Position numbers and translations under genes: made by a program. The notes under the pieces were generated by a model. It was given only the letters and a program-made list of their open reading frames with translations, did not search any database and was not told where the DNA came from. A DNA stretch of 10,266 nt from CAZMVU01 sp964569295 (GTDB lineage Bacteria > Hydrogenedentota > Hydrogenedentia > Hydrogenedentales > JAGMZX01), in NCBI GenBank assembly GCA_964569295.1, contig CAZMVU010000181.1, positions 1-10,266 on the forward strand, read 5' to 3'. Below, piece by piece: positions 1 through 7,416 of this stretch; position 1 is the stretch's first letter, and each line of letters opens with the position of its first letter.

Positions 1-399
1 TTGCTCACAACGGGCACGAAGGAACCAAAACATCGGTAGTAGAAGAACTGCACCCATTGTTTACACCGAAGTTCCAGGCGCAGAACAAGCTTAAATGCCT
101 GTCCTCCAAGCATTTAGGCTCAGATTAAAATGTTCCGCTACTGGGTACAGGCCACTACGGCGTGATCCCGAGCAGTTCCAAGACGTGGGGCTGGAATGGC
201 GTGGCTGGCGGCACCTGTTCGATGCGCAGGCTGCCACCACTTCGGGGCCATCTTTCTGCCGCACGGTTTGCGCCTCTTGCCCAAAAATATGAATCCCCTC
301 ATCGAGCCGAAAACCTGTTATTTGCCCAGACCTCCGCAGCGCGGAGCACGAATGCGGGAGCGGAGGGCGGCGGGAACATACGCCACTTGCGCCCGCTGG
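1..399. other. Region downstream of the exporter operon without a confident gene
   Basis: No convincing gene is visible here. Frame 3 of the plus strand is open from the window edge to a TAA at 126-128, with no start codon in the window. It could be the last 41 codons of a gene entering from the left, but I do not recognise the peptide. An inverted repeat has 11-base arms at 88-98 (AGCTTAAATGC) and 110-120 (GCATTTAGGCT), matching at 10 of 11 positions around an 11-base loop. A second hairpin, CTCCGC-AGC-GCGGAG, lies at 332-346, about 55 bases past the stop of the last exporter gene. Neither is followed by a clear T-run in the direction of the operon, so a terminator role is only possible. A minus-strand ORF of about 54 codons starting near 299 has no recognisable features, and I do not call it. 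Confidence 0.5.
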
Positions 400-1578
400 C
401 TACTCCGTTTCCGGCAAATACGGATGCGGCCGCGGTTTGGCGGAGGGCCGCTGGTGCATAGCCACCCACGCCAGCAAGAAATAGAGGAAGCACAGGCCCC
501 ACAACTGGAACCATTCGTAGCGTACTTGCTGCAGGCTCGCCTCCATCTGGTTAAGCCGAATGAATCCGAGCACCCCCGGCGTGCTCGGCAATACCAATGC
601 AAGCTGCCGCAACCACATCGGGATCGCCTGCGCCGGCCAGGCAAACCCCATGAGAAAGACGGCCGGCAGCGAGGTGAAGATCAGGACCGGTATCGACAAT
701 TCGCGGCTGCGCAAAAAGACACTCAATGTCAACCCCAGAAAAACCACCGCCAACACAAAGGGCGTCAGAAAAATCAGCACGTCTATCATGCCGGCGCGCC
801 ACGGCAAATCGAACACCGGAAATACGACACAGTAATAGAACACAGGATATAAAATATAAATGCTAAAATAGGCGGCCCCGCGCCCGATGAGCACCGCGAG
901 GTAGCTTTCTTGCCCCACCGGCCCGGCGCCTCCCCAACGCTCGTTGCGCGTGCCCCCCAACATGCCGATGCCAATGAGCAGCGTCTGCTGCATGATAAGC
1001 ACCAACACCCCCGGCACGATATAGGTCGCATAGCCGCTCGCCGGATTGAACAACGGGCGGGTGTCGAGCATGACCGGGTCGCGCGCGGCCATGGCATGCT
1101 GCGTGCCATACCCCGCTGCCGTAAGCCGCTTGATCTCAATCCCGGCAGACAGCGTGGCCGAGGCACTGTAGAGGCCGGTCAGTATTTGGCGATAAATGAG
1201 GAAATACGACGCATCCGCGTAGACGGAGACCGCCGCCTGTTCTCCGCGCAGTACATCCTCCTCGAAGTCTTCCGGAATAAGGAAGACCCCACTCGCCTCC
1301 CCCATGAGCACGCGCCGCCGCGCTTCTACAAGATTGCGCGTCGGATATACCAGGGCCACCTGTTCTGCGCCGTCCGCCCAGTTCATCAACTTACGGCTCA
1401 GCGCGGAGTCGTCCAGATCAACCGGTACCACCGGCAGTTCTTTCAGTACTTCCCCGGAATACGGCAGCGGGTAGTACATCGTGTAGATGATAAGGCCGCC
1501 CAGAAAGATCAGCAGCACGCCTTTGTCCCGGAAAATGGCCCGGTACTCCCCGAACAAGTTATGAAGAATTGCACTCAT
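400..1578 (-). CDS. ABC-2 type transporter permease, second of a tandem pair
   Basis: This is an integral inner-membrane subunit of a tripartite exporter, 392 residues from an ATG that overlaps the stop of the preceding permease as ATGA. The layout is that of the ABC2_membrane_3 family (YbhS/YbhR/YhhJ-like). There is one N-terminal membrane segment (about residues 20-36), then a large extracytoplasmic domain (about 37-183), then about five hydrophobic segments (near 184-206, 228-256, 265-288, 295-315 and 355-373). The C-terminal tail is short and Pro-rich. The extracytoplasmic domain shares a pattern with the upstream permease: LSRKL, IP-DFE-D-LRGE, ATLSAG-(E/D)IKR and PLFNP. The two genes are therefore clearly paralogous. 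It probably forms a heterodimer with that partner to move a substrate toward the HlyD/TolC conduit. A start at 2088 would overlap the previous gene for over 500 bases and is rejected. No nucleotide-binding domain is present in this protein or nearby. The substrate is unknown. Confidence 0.9.
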   Translation of the reverse strand: MSAILHNLFGEYRAIFRDKGVLLIFLGGLIIYTMYYPLPYSGEVLKELPVVPVDLDDSALSRKLMNWADGAEQVALVYPTRNLVEARRRVLMGEASGVFLIPEDFEEDVLRGEQAAVSVYADASYFLIYRQILTGLYSASATLSAGIEIKRLTAAGYGTQHAMAARDPVMLDTRPLFNPASGYATYIVPGVLVLIMQQTLLIGIGMLGGTRNERWGGAGPVGQESYLAVLIGRGAAYFSIYILYPVFYYCVVFPVFDLPWRAGMIDVLIFLTPFVLAVVFLGLTLSVFLRSRELSIPVLIFTSLPAVFLMGFAWPAQAIPMWLRQLALVLPSTPGVLGFIRLNQMEASLQQVRYEWFQLWGLCFLYFLLAWVAMHQRPSAKPRPHPYLPETE

Positions 1579-2783
1579 ATCCGTCCCCAATAGGCCGGAT
1601 TCCGCATCAGCCGGTGCATACGCGGCATCAGGATGATGGGCGGCAACACCACAAACGCCACCAGCGCCAGCAGCGGCCCGTACGAGGCCTCGATAGGCGC
1701 CCCCCGCAGCGTCTGTTGCACAAACACCGCCAGATAATGGCTGATGGGCAACAGCGCGCTGAATACCTTGGCCGCCGGCGGCATGCCGATAATCGGAAAG
1801 GACACGCCGGTGTAGGCAAAGGCCGGGCCCGCGTAGAAGCCCGCCAGGCTGTTCGCCAACCGCAGGTTCGCCGACACGGCCACCATCACGAAGCCCATAT
1901 TCTGATAGGCCAGCACGAAAAGCAGGCTCGCCACAATGAGCACTGTCAAATTGCCGTAGATGGGCACCCCGGCATAACGCACGAGCAGCGCCAACATAAA
2001 GGCCGTGAGCACCACATAGCACAATGTGTACGGCAACTGCTTGCCCGTGAGCGCTATCCAGGGACGCCCCCCGGCTGTCGCCAGCCAATGCGCGGCGGTG
2101 CCGAGTTTCAGTTCAGTGCCGATGGCTTTTACCGCCATTATAATGACGAAAACTTGCATCATCGCCGCAAGAATAAGCGGCAGCAGAAAGTAGCGGTAGT
2201 TCAGGTTGGGATTGAAAAGCGGGTGCTCATCCACCACGATAGGCTCGTAGTGTTCCATGGCCATTGCCGTGTGTTCGCCCTTCGCCACCCGCCGCTTTAT
2301 GTCCACCCCTGCCGATAGCGTGCCCACCGCCTCCCGCACCGACTTACTTACCAGTACGCTGACCAACAGGGATTGGTTGTTGTAATAAAGCACGACCGGC
2401 GCGGCCTCGCCGCGCAGGATATCCCGCTCGAAATCCGCCGGGATGTTCAACACGGCATAGGTCTCACCTCGCCGCACCGTCGCCGCCCCCTTCTCCATAT
2501 CGTCTACCTGCGTTGCCACCGCCACCAGCGACGAGGCATCGGTCATGCGCACCAGCTTGCGCGATAAGGGCGATTCGTCCGCGTCGCGCACGGCGATCGG
2601 CAGGTTCCGCGGCACCTCATGGTAGAAAATGCCCCACAACAGGCCAAAACTCAAAACCGGCAGAATGAAGATGAAAAGCGTGCAGAACGGGCTGTGTGCG
2701 ATGAAACCAAGTTCCCGCCCCACGACACGACACAGACAGCGCCATGCGCCCGTGCGCCGTTCTTGCTCCGCCGGCTCCCTCAT
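1575..2783 (-). CDS. ABC-2 type transporter permease, first of a tandem pair
   Basis: Inner-membrane permease subunit, 402 residues. I start it at the ATG at 2783, which overlaps the stop of the HlyD-like gene in an ATGA arrangement identical in kind to the next junction. An in-frame ATG at 2819 would add 12 residues inside the upstream gene. Visible architecture: a cytoplasmic, Arg-rich N-terminus; a membrane segment at about 33-53; an extracytoplasmic domain to about 195; then hydrophobic segments near 197-219, 252-270, 276-304, 315-332 and 368-387. This is the ABC-2 (ABC2_membrane_3) pattern seen in YbhS/YbhR and YhhJ. Motifs shared with the following gene include SPLSRKL, IPADFERDILRGE, GTLSAGVDIKRR and HPLFNPN, so the pair arose by duplication. 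Translation is probably coupled to the adaptor gene, because no strong independent ribosome binding site is visible. Family and membrane role are secure; the transported compound cannot be told. Confidence 0.9.
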   Translation of the reverse strand: MREPAEQERRTGAWRCLCRVVGRELGFIAHSPFCTLFIFILPVLSFGLLWGIFYHEVPRNLPIAVRDADESPLSRKLVRMTDASSLVAVATQVDDMEKGAATVRRGETYAVLNIPADFERDILRGEAAPVVLYYNNQSLLVSVLVSKSVREAVGTLSAGVDIKRRVAKGEHTAMAMEHYEPIVVDEHPLFNPNLNYRYFLLPLILAAMMQVFVIIMAVKAIGTELKLGTAAHWLATAGGRPWIALTGKQLPYTLCYVVLTAFMLALLVRYAGVPIYGNLTVLIVASLLFVLAYQNMGFVMVAVSANLRLANSLAGFYAGPAFAYTGVSFPIIGMPPAAKVFSALLPISHYLAVFVQQTLRGAPIEASYGPLLALVAFVVLPPIILMPRMHRLMRNPAYWGRI

Positions 2784-3847
2784 GAATCGCCGCGTTCCGG
2801 CAGCCACTTCGTGAGCCACGCCGGCAACCAGTCACGCCACTGCCCGAGCGGTTCCGGTTGTTGACCGCTGTTCCAGGGGACAAGCATGCTCATGCCCGGC
2901 CGCAGGCCCTCGACGGGCGTCACCGGCTCTGCGCGCACCTCGAACGTGCGCAGGTCAAACCCGCCTTGTGCGCTCGTAGCCCGCCACATGGCGAATTCGC
3001 CCAGGGCGGCAATATACGTGACCCGCAACGTGACCGTGGCAAAATCGAGGGCCGGCACCTGCCCCTCGAGCGTATCCCCCATGGCGAGGCCGCCCAACCG
3101 GTCTTCCCGCACATTGAAGGTTACCCACACATCGTCCAGGTCCACGAGCGTTACAAGCGGCATGCCCGCCGATGCCAGCTCACCCACGTTCACGACGTGT
3201 TCATACACTTCACCACCGACCGGCGCGCGCACCTCCGCCTCCGCGATATACGACATCACCTCCGCCACCGCGCCGCCCGCCTTGTCCACCAGCGCACCCG
3301 CCGCCGCCTTGTCTTCTTCCCGGGCGCCCGCCACCGCCATGTCATACATCGCCTTCGCCGCCGCCATCAGCTTCATCGTCATTTCATACTTCCCCTTCAC
3401 CTCATCCCGGCGCTGCGCCGGCACCACCCCATCCGTATACAGCCGCTCCACTCGGTCATAACTTTTCCGCGCCAAGTCCGTGCCCGCTTGCGCCTCGAGG
3501 TATTTGTTGTATGCCGCGCGAATCTCTTGCTCGCGCGCCCCCTTTTTTGCCTTGCGGTACTGCGCGCCCGCGGCCTCCTGCGCCGCTTCCGCCTGTTGCC
3601 GCTTCGCCTGGAGTTGCACACTGTCCAACTCCGCGACCACCGCGCCCGCCGCGATTTGCTCCCCTTCTTCCGCCGGCAACACCTCCACCCGGCCGGGAAT
3701 CTTCGCCGACACATTGACGGTGGTGGCCTCCACCTCACCCTGCAGATAGTCGGGCTCCGGCTCCATGAGAACCCACGCGGATACGGACAAACCGGTCAAT
3801 ACCACGGCTATGATGAAGATCGCCACGAGGCGGGGATGTCGAATCAT
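2780..3847 (-). CDS. HlyD/MFP-family periplasmic adaptor protein
   Basis: Membrane-fusion (adaptor) protein linking the inner-membrane permeases to the outer-membrane channel. I choose the ATG at 3847 (355 residues). It lies 7 bases after the TolC-like stop, has a GGAG about 10 bases upstream, and puts a signal anchor (residues 7-28) at the N-terminus. An upstream start at 4018 would be buried in the channel gene. Domains in order: the anchor; the first half of a biotinyl-lipoyl-like domain (about 36-76: GEVEATTVNVSAKIPGRV, then VAELD); an Ala/Glu/Lys/Arg-rich alpha-helical hairpin (about 77-205); the second lipoyl half (RAPVGGEVYEHVVNVGEL, about 207-224); a beta-barrel domain starting near VTLVDLDDVWVTFNVRE; and a membrane-proximal end with GLRPGMSMLVPW. 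The closest known type is YbhG/YhiI/EmrA. The tail is Trp-rich (residues 336-349). It sits between the channel and permease genes, and its stop overlaps the permease start. Confidence 0.92.
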   Translation of the reverse strand: MIRHPRLVAIFIIAVVLTGLSVSAWVLMEPEPDYLQGEVEATTVNVSAKIPGRVEVLPAEEGEQIAAGAVVAELDSVQLQAKRQQAEAAQEAAGAQYRKAKKGAREQEIRAAYNKYLEAQAGTDLARKSYDRVERLYTDGVVPAQRRDEVKGKYEMTMKLMAAAKAMYDMAVAGAREEDKAAAGALVDKAGGAVAEVMSYIAEAEVRAPVGGEVYEHVVNVGELASAGMPLVTLVDLDDVWVTFNVREDRLGGLAMGDTLEGQVPALDFATVTLRVTYIAALGEFAMWRATSAQGGFDLRTFEVRAEPVTPVEGLRPGMSMLVPWNSGQQPEPLGQWRDWLPAWLTKWLPERGDS

Positions 3848-3854
3848 CGGTGTA

Positions 3855-5258
3855 CTACTCCATAGTCGGAAACACGGCTTGGGCGGGCACCGCATCGGGC
3901 GCCGCATCCGGGGCCATGTCATTCGCATGTTCCGGGATGGGTTCCGCATGGGCCAGGTGCGCTTTCCATGCGGCGGACCGCCCGCTCGCTTCCAACAATT
4001 GGAAAAACGCCACGTCATAGTCGAAGGCCGCCTTGAATCGGCCTAGTTGCGCACGGGCATGGCTCAGTGTGGCGTCCACCACCTCGACCGACGTGGCCAC
4101 CCCTTCCTCGAAGGCACGCGTGCGCACACGCAGGTTCTCGTCGGTAAGTTCAAGGGTTTTCTCGAGCCCCCGGTAGCGTTCCCGGGCCTGGTGCAATTCC
4201 TGATAGCGCTTCACGACCAGCGTCTCCAGGTCGCGGGCGTATTTTTCACGCAAGTGCCCGACCCGCTCGGTGACGGCCTTGGCCGCGCTCACCTTCGCCG
4301 ACCGGCGTCCGCCCTGAAACAGCTTGTATTCGACCCCGACGCCCGCCGCCCATTCCGGGTCCAGCATGGTGAGGTGGCCGGGCACGAGTTCCCGTTGGCC
4401 GAAGGCATAGACCGTGGGCTTCAGTTCCCCCTTTGCCGCACGCACCCCTTGTTCCGCCTGGTCCCCCTTCGCATCGAGCTTTGCCAACACGGGATGCGAC
4501 GCGTTTACCATGCCCCGAAAGGTATCGAGCGGCGCAATTTCCGGCAAGAGAAAAAGCCGCGATACCGGTGTGGGCGGTTCCGCGGCGGCCACCGTGTTCG
4601 CCAACGCCTCGCCAACAATCGCCACCTGCCGTTGCGCCTCCTCGAGCGCGACCCGCGCCTCGGAAACGGCTACCTGCACGTTCAAATACTCGATCCGCGC
4701 GATGATCCCCTCGTCGAACAAGCGCCGGGCGCGCTTCTCGTGCGCTTCCATAACTTGCACCTTCAGCGCCTGCACCTCTTTCGCCCGCGACGCCAGCACC
4801 ACGCCGTAGTAGCGCTCCGCCAGCTCCGTAATCAAGCCATGCTCCGTCTGGCGCAGGTCCGCCTGCACCTCCGCCTGCTGGCCGGCTGCCGCCTCGTTTG
4901 CCGCGTTGATCCGGCCACCGGTATACAACGGCCATTGAAATTGCAATTGGCCCTCCCAGAATTCATCGCGCTGTACGGGAAAATCGAGGGAAAGGAAGGC
5001 CACATCAAGCCCGATTACGATGGGATCATCAAGGAAATAGTGGCGAAACACAACCCCCACTTCCGGGTAGCGCAAGCCCCGGGCTGCCTTGCGTTCAGCG
5101 TCTGCCTCGCTCACCTGCGCATGCGCCGCTTTGATTGCCTCATTGCGCGCACGTACCCGGTTCACCGCCTGCTCGAAGGTAAGCGATTCCTGCGCGGTTA
5201 ATCCCGGACCGGCTGACGCCATAACCGCCAATACGATGCTCAACGCCCGTTTTATCAC
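3855..5258 (-). CDS. TolC-like outer-membrane efflux channel (OEP family)
   Basis: Outer-membrane channel component, 467 residues from a GTG start at 5258. I prefer this start because GAGGAG lies exactly 6 bases upstream and a typical signal peptide follows (VIKRALSIVLAVMASAGPGL, cleavage probably near TA-QE at 22-23). A longer reading to 5405 would run into the TetR gene and precede the signal peptide with unlikely sequence. The mature protein opens with LTFEQAVNRVRARN, the usual first helix of OEP proteins. It has the two-repeat structure of the family: each half contains long Ala/Glu/Arg-rich helices and an L(Y/F)-GGR turn (PLYTGGRINAAN near 110, KLFQGGRRSAKV in the second half). The C-terminal tail is a short Ala/Pro/Asp-rich stretch without clear structure. 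The gene lies directly between the regulator and the adaptor, so the exporter has its own dedicated channel, unlike E. coli YbhGFSR, which has no channel gene in its operon. Confidence 0.92.
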   Translation of the reverse strand: MIKRALSIVLAVMASAGPGLTAQESLTFEQAVNRVRARNEAIKAAHAQVSEADAERKAARGLRYPEVGVVFRHYFLDDPIVIGLDVAFLSLDFPVQRDEFWEGQLQFQWPLYTGGRINAANEAAAGQQAEVQADLRQTEHGLITELAERYYGVVLASRAKEVQALKVQVMEAHEKRARRLFDEGIIARIEYLNVQVAVSEARVALEEAQRQVAIVGEALANTVAAAEPPTPVSRLFLLPEIAPLDTFRGMVNASHPVLAKLDAKGDQAEQGVRAAKGELKPTVYAFGQRELVPGHLTMLDPEWAAGVGVEYKLFQGGRRSAKVSAAKAVTERVGHLREKYARDLETLVVKRYQELHQARERYRGLEKTLELTDENLRVRTRAFEEGVATSVEVVDATLSHARAQLGRFKAAFDYDVAFFQLLEASGRSAAWKAHLAHAEPIPEHANDMAPDAAPDAVPAQAVFPTME

Positions 5259-5264
5259 GGCATA

Positions 5265-5270
5265 CTCCTC
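5265..5270 (-). promoter_or_regulatory. Ribosome binding site overlapping the TetR stop codon
   Basis: GAGGAG on the minus strand lies 6 bases before the GTG start of the TolC-like gene. It overlaps the TGA stop of the TetR gene (5271-5269). Ribosomes finishing the regulator would terminate on this site, which suggests translational coupling. The site also decides the GTG start, since no in-frame ATG lies near it. Confidence 0.8.
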
Positions 5271-5916
5271 ATGCGGAACCTGGTGCCGGTTGTATTCCCG
5301 ATACACGCAAGCGGGTAACGGTATCGACAAGGGCATCGCGGTCCGCCCAACCCGGATCCCGCGTCCACGCGTCCAACACCTTGACCAGCATACCCACCAC
5401 CGCATGGGCCGTAATCGTGGGGTTCAAACCCGCCGGTACGCGCCCGTGTTCCATCGCCTCGACAAGCCGCTTCTCGTGCATCGACACGAGGTAATCCATG
5501 ATTTCCGGGTTCACATCCAGCCGCTGCGATTCCGGATCGAACAACACCCGGCAGAGATCCCGGTGCCGGCCCGCGAAATCCACCATAATCCGCGTGTGCG
5601 CGCGAATCGACGCCGCCATATCACCCGGCGGGTTCACCGGTAGTTTATGCAGCGGCGCCAATAACTCCTCGATTCCAGCCAATAGAATGGCGCGCAACAA
5701 CCCCCGCTTGTCACCAAAGTGCAGATACAACGTTCCCACGGCGACACCCGCCTCCTGGGCTATATCCGTGGCCCGCGTATTGCCAACGCCCTGCGCCGCG
5801 AACAGCGCGAGTCCCGTTTCCTGCAAGCGCCGGTGCGTTTCCATGCGGCTGCGGTCACGGGCATTGCTTGGATCCGCGGGGGTTGCCTCGGACAGGTCTG
5901 TTTTGAATGAACGCAT
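5269..5916 (-). CDS. TetR-family transcriptional regulator, first gene of the exporter operon
   Basis: DNA-binding repressor, 215 residues from the ATG at 5916. The N-terminal TetR domain is clear: helix 1 THRRLQETGLALFAAQG (about 27-43), then the helix-turn-helix TRATDIAQEAGVAVGTLYLH (about 48-67) followed by FGDKRGLL. The C-terminal part (about 80-215) is the variable ligand-binding and dimer region. I reject the first in-frame ATG at 5937, because it lies inside the -10 box of the promoter and would be upstream of the transcript start. The ATG at 5916 leaves only about 6 bases of leader, so the mRNA would be almost leaderless. An alternative start at 5844 would give 191 residues and still include the HTH. 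By analogy with CecR in E. coli, it probably represses itself and the exporter genes and is released by a transported compound; that part is inference. Confidence 0.9.
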   Translation of the reverse strand: MRSFKTDLSEATPADPSNARDRSRMETHRRLQETGLALFAAQGVGNTRATDIAQEAGVAVGTLYLHFGDKRGLLRAILLAGIEELLAPLHKLPVNPPGDMAASIRAHTRIMVDFAGRHRDLCRVLFDPESQRLDVNPEIMDYLVSMHEKRLVEAMEHGRVPAGLNPTITAHAVVGMLVKVLDAWTRDPGWADRDALVDTVTRLRVSGIQPAPGSA

Positions 5917-5940
5917 ATTCACTGAACCAATATACATTCA
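5908..5940. promoter_or_regulatory. Inverted repeat, likely TetR operator
   Basis: On the plus strand, TGAACGCATATT (5908-5919) and AATATACATTCA (5929-5940) are inverted repeats matching at 10 of 12 positions, separated by 9 bases. The repeat covers the -10 box, the expected transcript start and the start codon of the TetR gene. A dimeric repressor bound here would block its own operon. TetR-family sites are commonly imperfect palindromes of this sort beside their own gene. Binding itself is inferred. Confidence 0.6.
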
Positions 5941-5957
5941 ATAATTCCACTTGTCAA
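5929..5957 (-). promoter_or_regulatory. Sigma-70 type promoter of the exporter operon
   Basis: On the minus strand a perfect -35 box, TTGACA (5957-5952), is separated by exactly 17 bases from TATATT (5934-5929), which matches the -10 consensus at 5 of 6. The expected transcript start is near 5922, about 6 bases before the chosen ATG at 5916. No other promoter is evident inside the tightly packed operon, so this one probably drives all five genes. Confidence 0.82.
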
Positions 5958-6360
5958 ATCCCGCGACTTTTTCAGGAAAGACATGATAGAACACTAAAAC
6001 CAGATTCCACGGCGCGGTAACCCAAGGCCGCAAAACCAGCGGCAACACCGTCTCGCTGCCCCCCCTTCGCGAAGACGATTCCCCCTGTGCCAAGGCGCTA
6101 CGGAGGACAAGCCGGTGGGCAGGTACGCGCCCTCCCCGGGATGCTCTATTCCCGCATCGCGGGGACAGTTGCCCTCCCTGTATACCAGAACGCGCCGTTT
6201 CTGCAGGGCCAACGGCCCCTACCATACCAGCCTGCGCCGCAGGCCCAGGTCACCCTCCCCGGTATCGGCGCTGGGGGCGGTTCTGGCCCATCGCCAGGGC
6301 GCGCGGCGGGAAAGGCCGATTCCCCGAGGCGGTGCCCGGCAGGGTATCAATCGGCCGGAG
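5958..6360. other. Non-coding spacer between the PEP-CTERM gene and the exporter operon
   Basis: No gene is supported here; the open frames on both strands have no recognisable protein features. It contains a small palindrome CTTCGCGAAG (6065-6074), a hairpin CCCGC-ATC-GCGGG (6151-6163) and one copy of the double-hairpin repeat (6182-6249). The short minus-strand reading frames here arise because the repeat happens to be open. Confidence 0.6.
6182..6249 (+). repeat. Double-hairpin repeat, copy A
   Basis: The unit has an ATACCAG at 6182-6188, a first hairpin GGGCC-AAC-GGCCC (6206-6218), a second ATACCAG (6224-6230), and a second hairpin with arms CCTGCGCC and GGCCCAGG around GCA (6231-6249, one mismatch). 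The two ATACCAG motifs are 42 bases apart. Copy B near 7700 has the same order, the same trinucleotide loops and the same 42-base period, so this is a dispersed element and not a chance hairpin. Its function is unknown; it resembles REP-type extragenic palindromes in size and placement. Confidence 0.75.
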
Positions 6361-6407
6361 AAACACAAACAGACCGGGTGCGCGAACCCGCAGGCACGCG
6401 CACCCGG
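6361..6407 (-). terminator. Intrinsic terminator of the PEP-CTERM gene
   Basis: In the minus direction, CCGGGTGCGCG (6407-6397) pairs perfectly with CGCGCACCCGG (6384-6374) across a 12-base loop. TCTGTTTGTGTTT follows at once. The hairpin starts about 30 bases past the stop codon. The 11-base GC-rich stem with a T-rich tail is a typical Rho-independent terminator and separates this gene from the exporter operon. Confidence 0.85.
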
Positions 6408-6438
6408 CACCGTTAAACACGCTATGAAATGACGAAAC

Positions 6439-7353
6439 TCAGGCCTTGCGCCTGCGCCGCGCCACGACAACCCCCGCCAGACCCAGGCCCAGCAGCCCAA
6501 GCGACGCCGGCTCGGGCACCGGGGCCGGGGCGCTAAGTTGGGTGAGGGCGTTGGTGTACGCATTGTCACCATCTTGAAGGCACACGATGGCGTAGTCTCC
6601 TTCACTGGAGATGGGACCAGAACCGCCGCCGGATTCGAGGCGGTCGAGCAGTGACACGTTCAGCAGCATTTCCCAGCCAGAGAGTTGGGAGGAGTCTTCG
6701 TCCCAGTCCCAGATAAGCCGGCCGACTTCATTGTTGATGTGTTCGTAACCATTACTGCTGTTGACGCGCTGCACGTGGTCGGACTCGTCATCATCCTCAA
6801 AGCCGTCGGGAGCAGGGGGCATGATGAGGCCGGTATTCTCTGCCCAGTAATCGGCATCGTTGTATCCTGAACTGCGCATAAACACCGTGCCGTGTCCCCC
6901 GTTGCTGCTCGTGCTGCCTCCGCCATTTCCGGAATCCGGGGCTGTCTCACTCGCGGAAAAGTTGGATTCATCAGTACCGAACTTTCCGACCAGTTTAGGA
7001 CCTGTGCCGTCCCCTGGCAGTAACTCATTGACGGAGTTACCGGTAAAGGCGTCCCAGCCGGCATCTTCGGCCGTGATGCTGTTCAAAACACCACCCACAC
7101 CCACTACCGTGTCCCCGGCCACCCAGGAGTTGTCGCCATCGCCGATCTCGAGGTTCGAGCCCGCGGAGATAGTCGTCACCAGGCTGTAAACGTCATAGCC
7201 ATAGTTTGCGGAACCGTTGACATAGACCCCGTTCTCAAGCGAATTTCCGCCATAGACCCACCCGTCACCGAGCGGGTCTCCTGTAATGGATGTGGCCGAG
7301 GCCACAGGGGTCAGGCAGGCCAACACGAGGCCCATGACAAAAACGTTTCTCAT
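6439..7353 (-). CDS. PEP-CTERM sorting domain-containing secreted protein
   Basis: Exported protein of 304 residues from the ATG at 7353; a GTG two codons earlier at 7359 is also possible. It opens with a signal peptide (about 1-20, ending VASA before TS). It closes with a textbook PEP-CTERM signal (about 278-304): VPEPASLGLLGLGLAG, more hydrophobic residues, then ARRRRKA. In known systems such tails are recognised by exosortase (EpsH/XrtA family), cleaved, and the protein is released to the surface or extracellular polysaccharide. The middle is rich in Gly, Ser, Asn and Asp, with acidic stretches (EDDDESD near 190) and no domain I recognise. Two internal Cys are present, one within the signal peptide (LVLAC); a lipobox reading is weak because the preceding residues fit poorly. 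A sigma-54 promoter precedes the gene and a strong terminator follows, so it is a single-gene unit. No exosortase gene is in the window. Confidence 0.9.
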   Translation of the reverse strand: MRNVFVMGLVLACLTPVASATSITGDPLGDGWVYGGNSLENGVYVNGSANYGYDVYSLVTTISAGSNLEIGDGDNSWVAGDTVVGVGGVLNSITAEDAGWDAFTGNSVNELLPGDGTGPKLVGKFGTDESNFSASETAPDSGNGGGSTSSNGGHGTVFMRSSGYNDADYWAENTGLIMPPAPDGFEDDDESDHVQRVNSSNGYEHINNEVGRLIWDWDEDSSQLSGWEMLLNVSLLDRLESGGGSGPISSEGDYAIVCLQDGDNAYTNALTQLSAPAPVPEPASLGLLGLGLAGVVVARRRRKA

Positions 7354-7363
7354 CTTCACTCTT

Positions 7364-7369
7364 CCTCCT
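7364..7369 (-). promoter_or_regulatory. Strong ribosome binding site of the PEP-CTERM gene
   Basis: AGGAGG on the minus strand is a perfect anti-SD match. It lies 4 bases before a GTG (7359) and 10 bases before an in-frame ATG (7353). Both spacings are slightly off the optimum; I favour ATG by codon preference. The perfect match suggests high expression. Confidence 0.75.
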
Positions 7370-7416
7370 TTGCATTATCCTTTGTGCGTGACAAAACGGA
7401 CACAGGTTCTAAAATG

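Noticed and set aside
400..2088. Longer version of the second permease starting at 2088
   Set aside because: The extra 170 residues overlap the first permease out of frame, and an ATGA junction gives a far better start at 1578.
2858..3865. Long plus-strand open frames opposite the adaptor and channel genes (also 4047-5201 and 910-1593)
   Set aside because: They are rich in His, Arg and Pro, lack family motifs, and lie exactly antisense to well-supported genes; they arise from GC-rich codon use.
5938..6225. Minus-strand frames of 72-95 codons upstream of the TetR gene
   Set aside because: They run through the double-hairpin repeat and the promoter. A similar peptide (MALQKRR... and MALKRGR...) appears at 7461-7706 only because the same repeat is present there.
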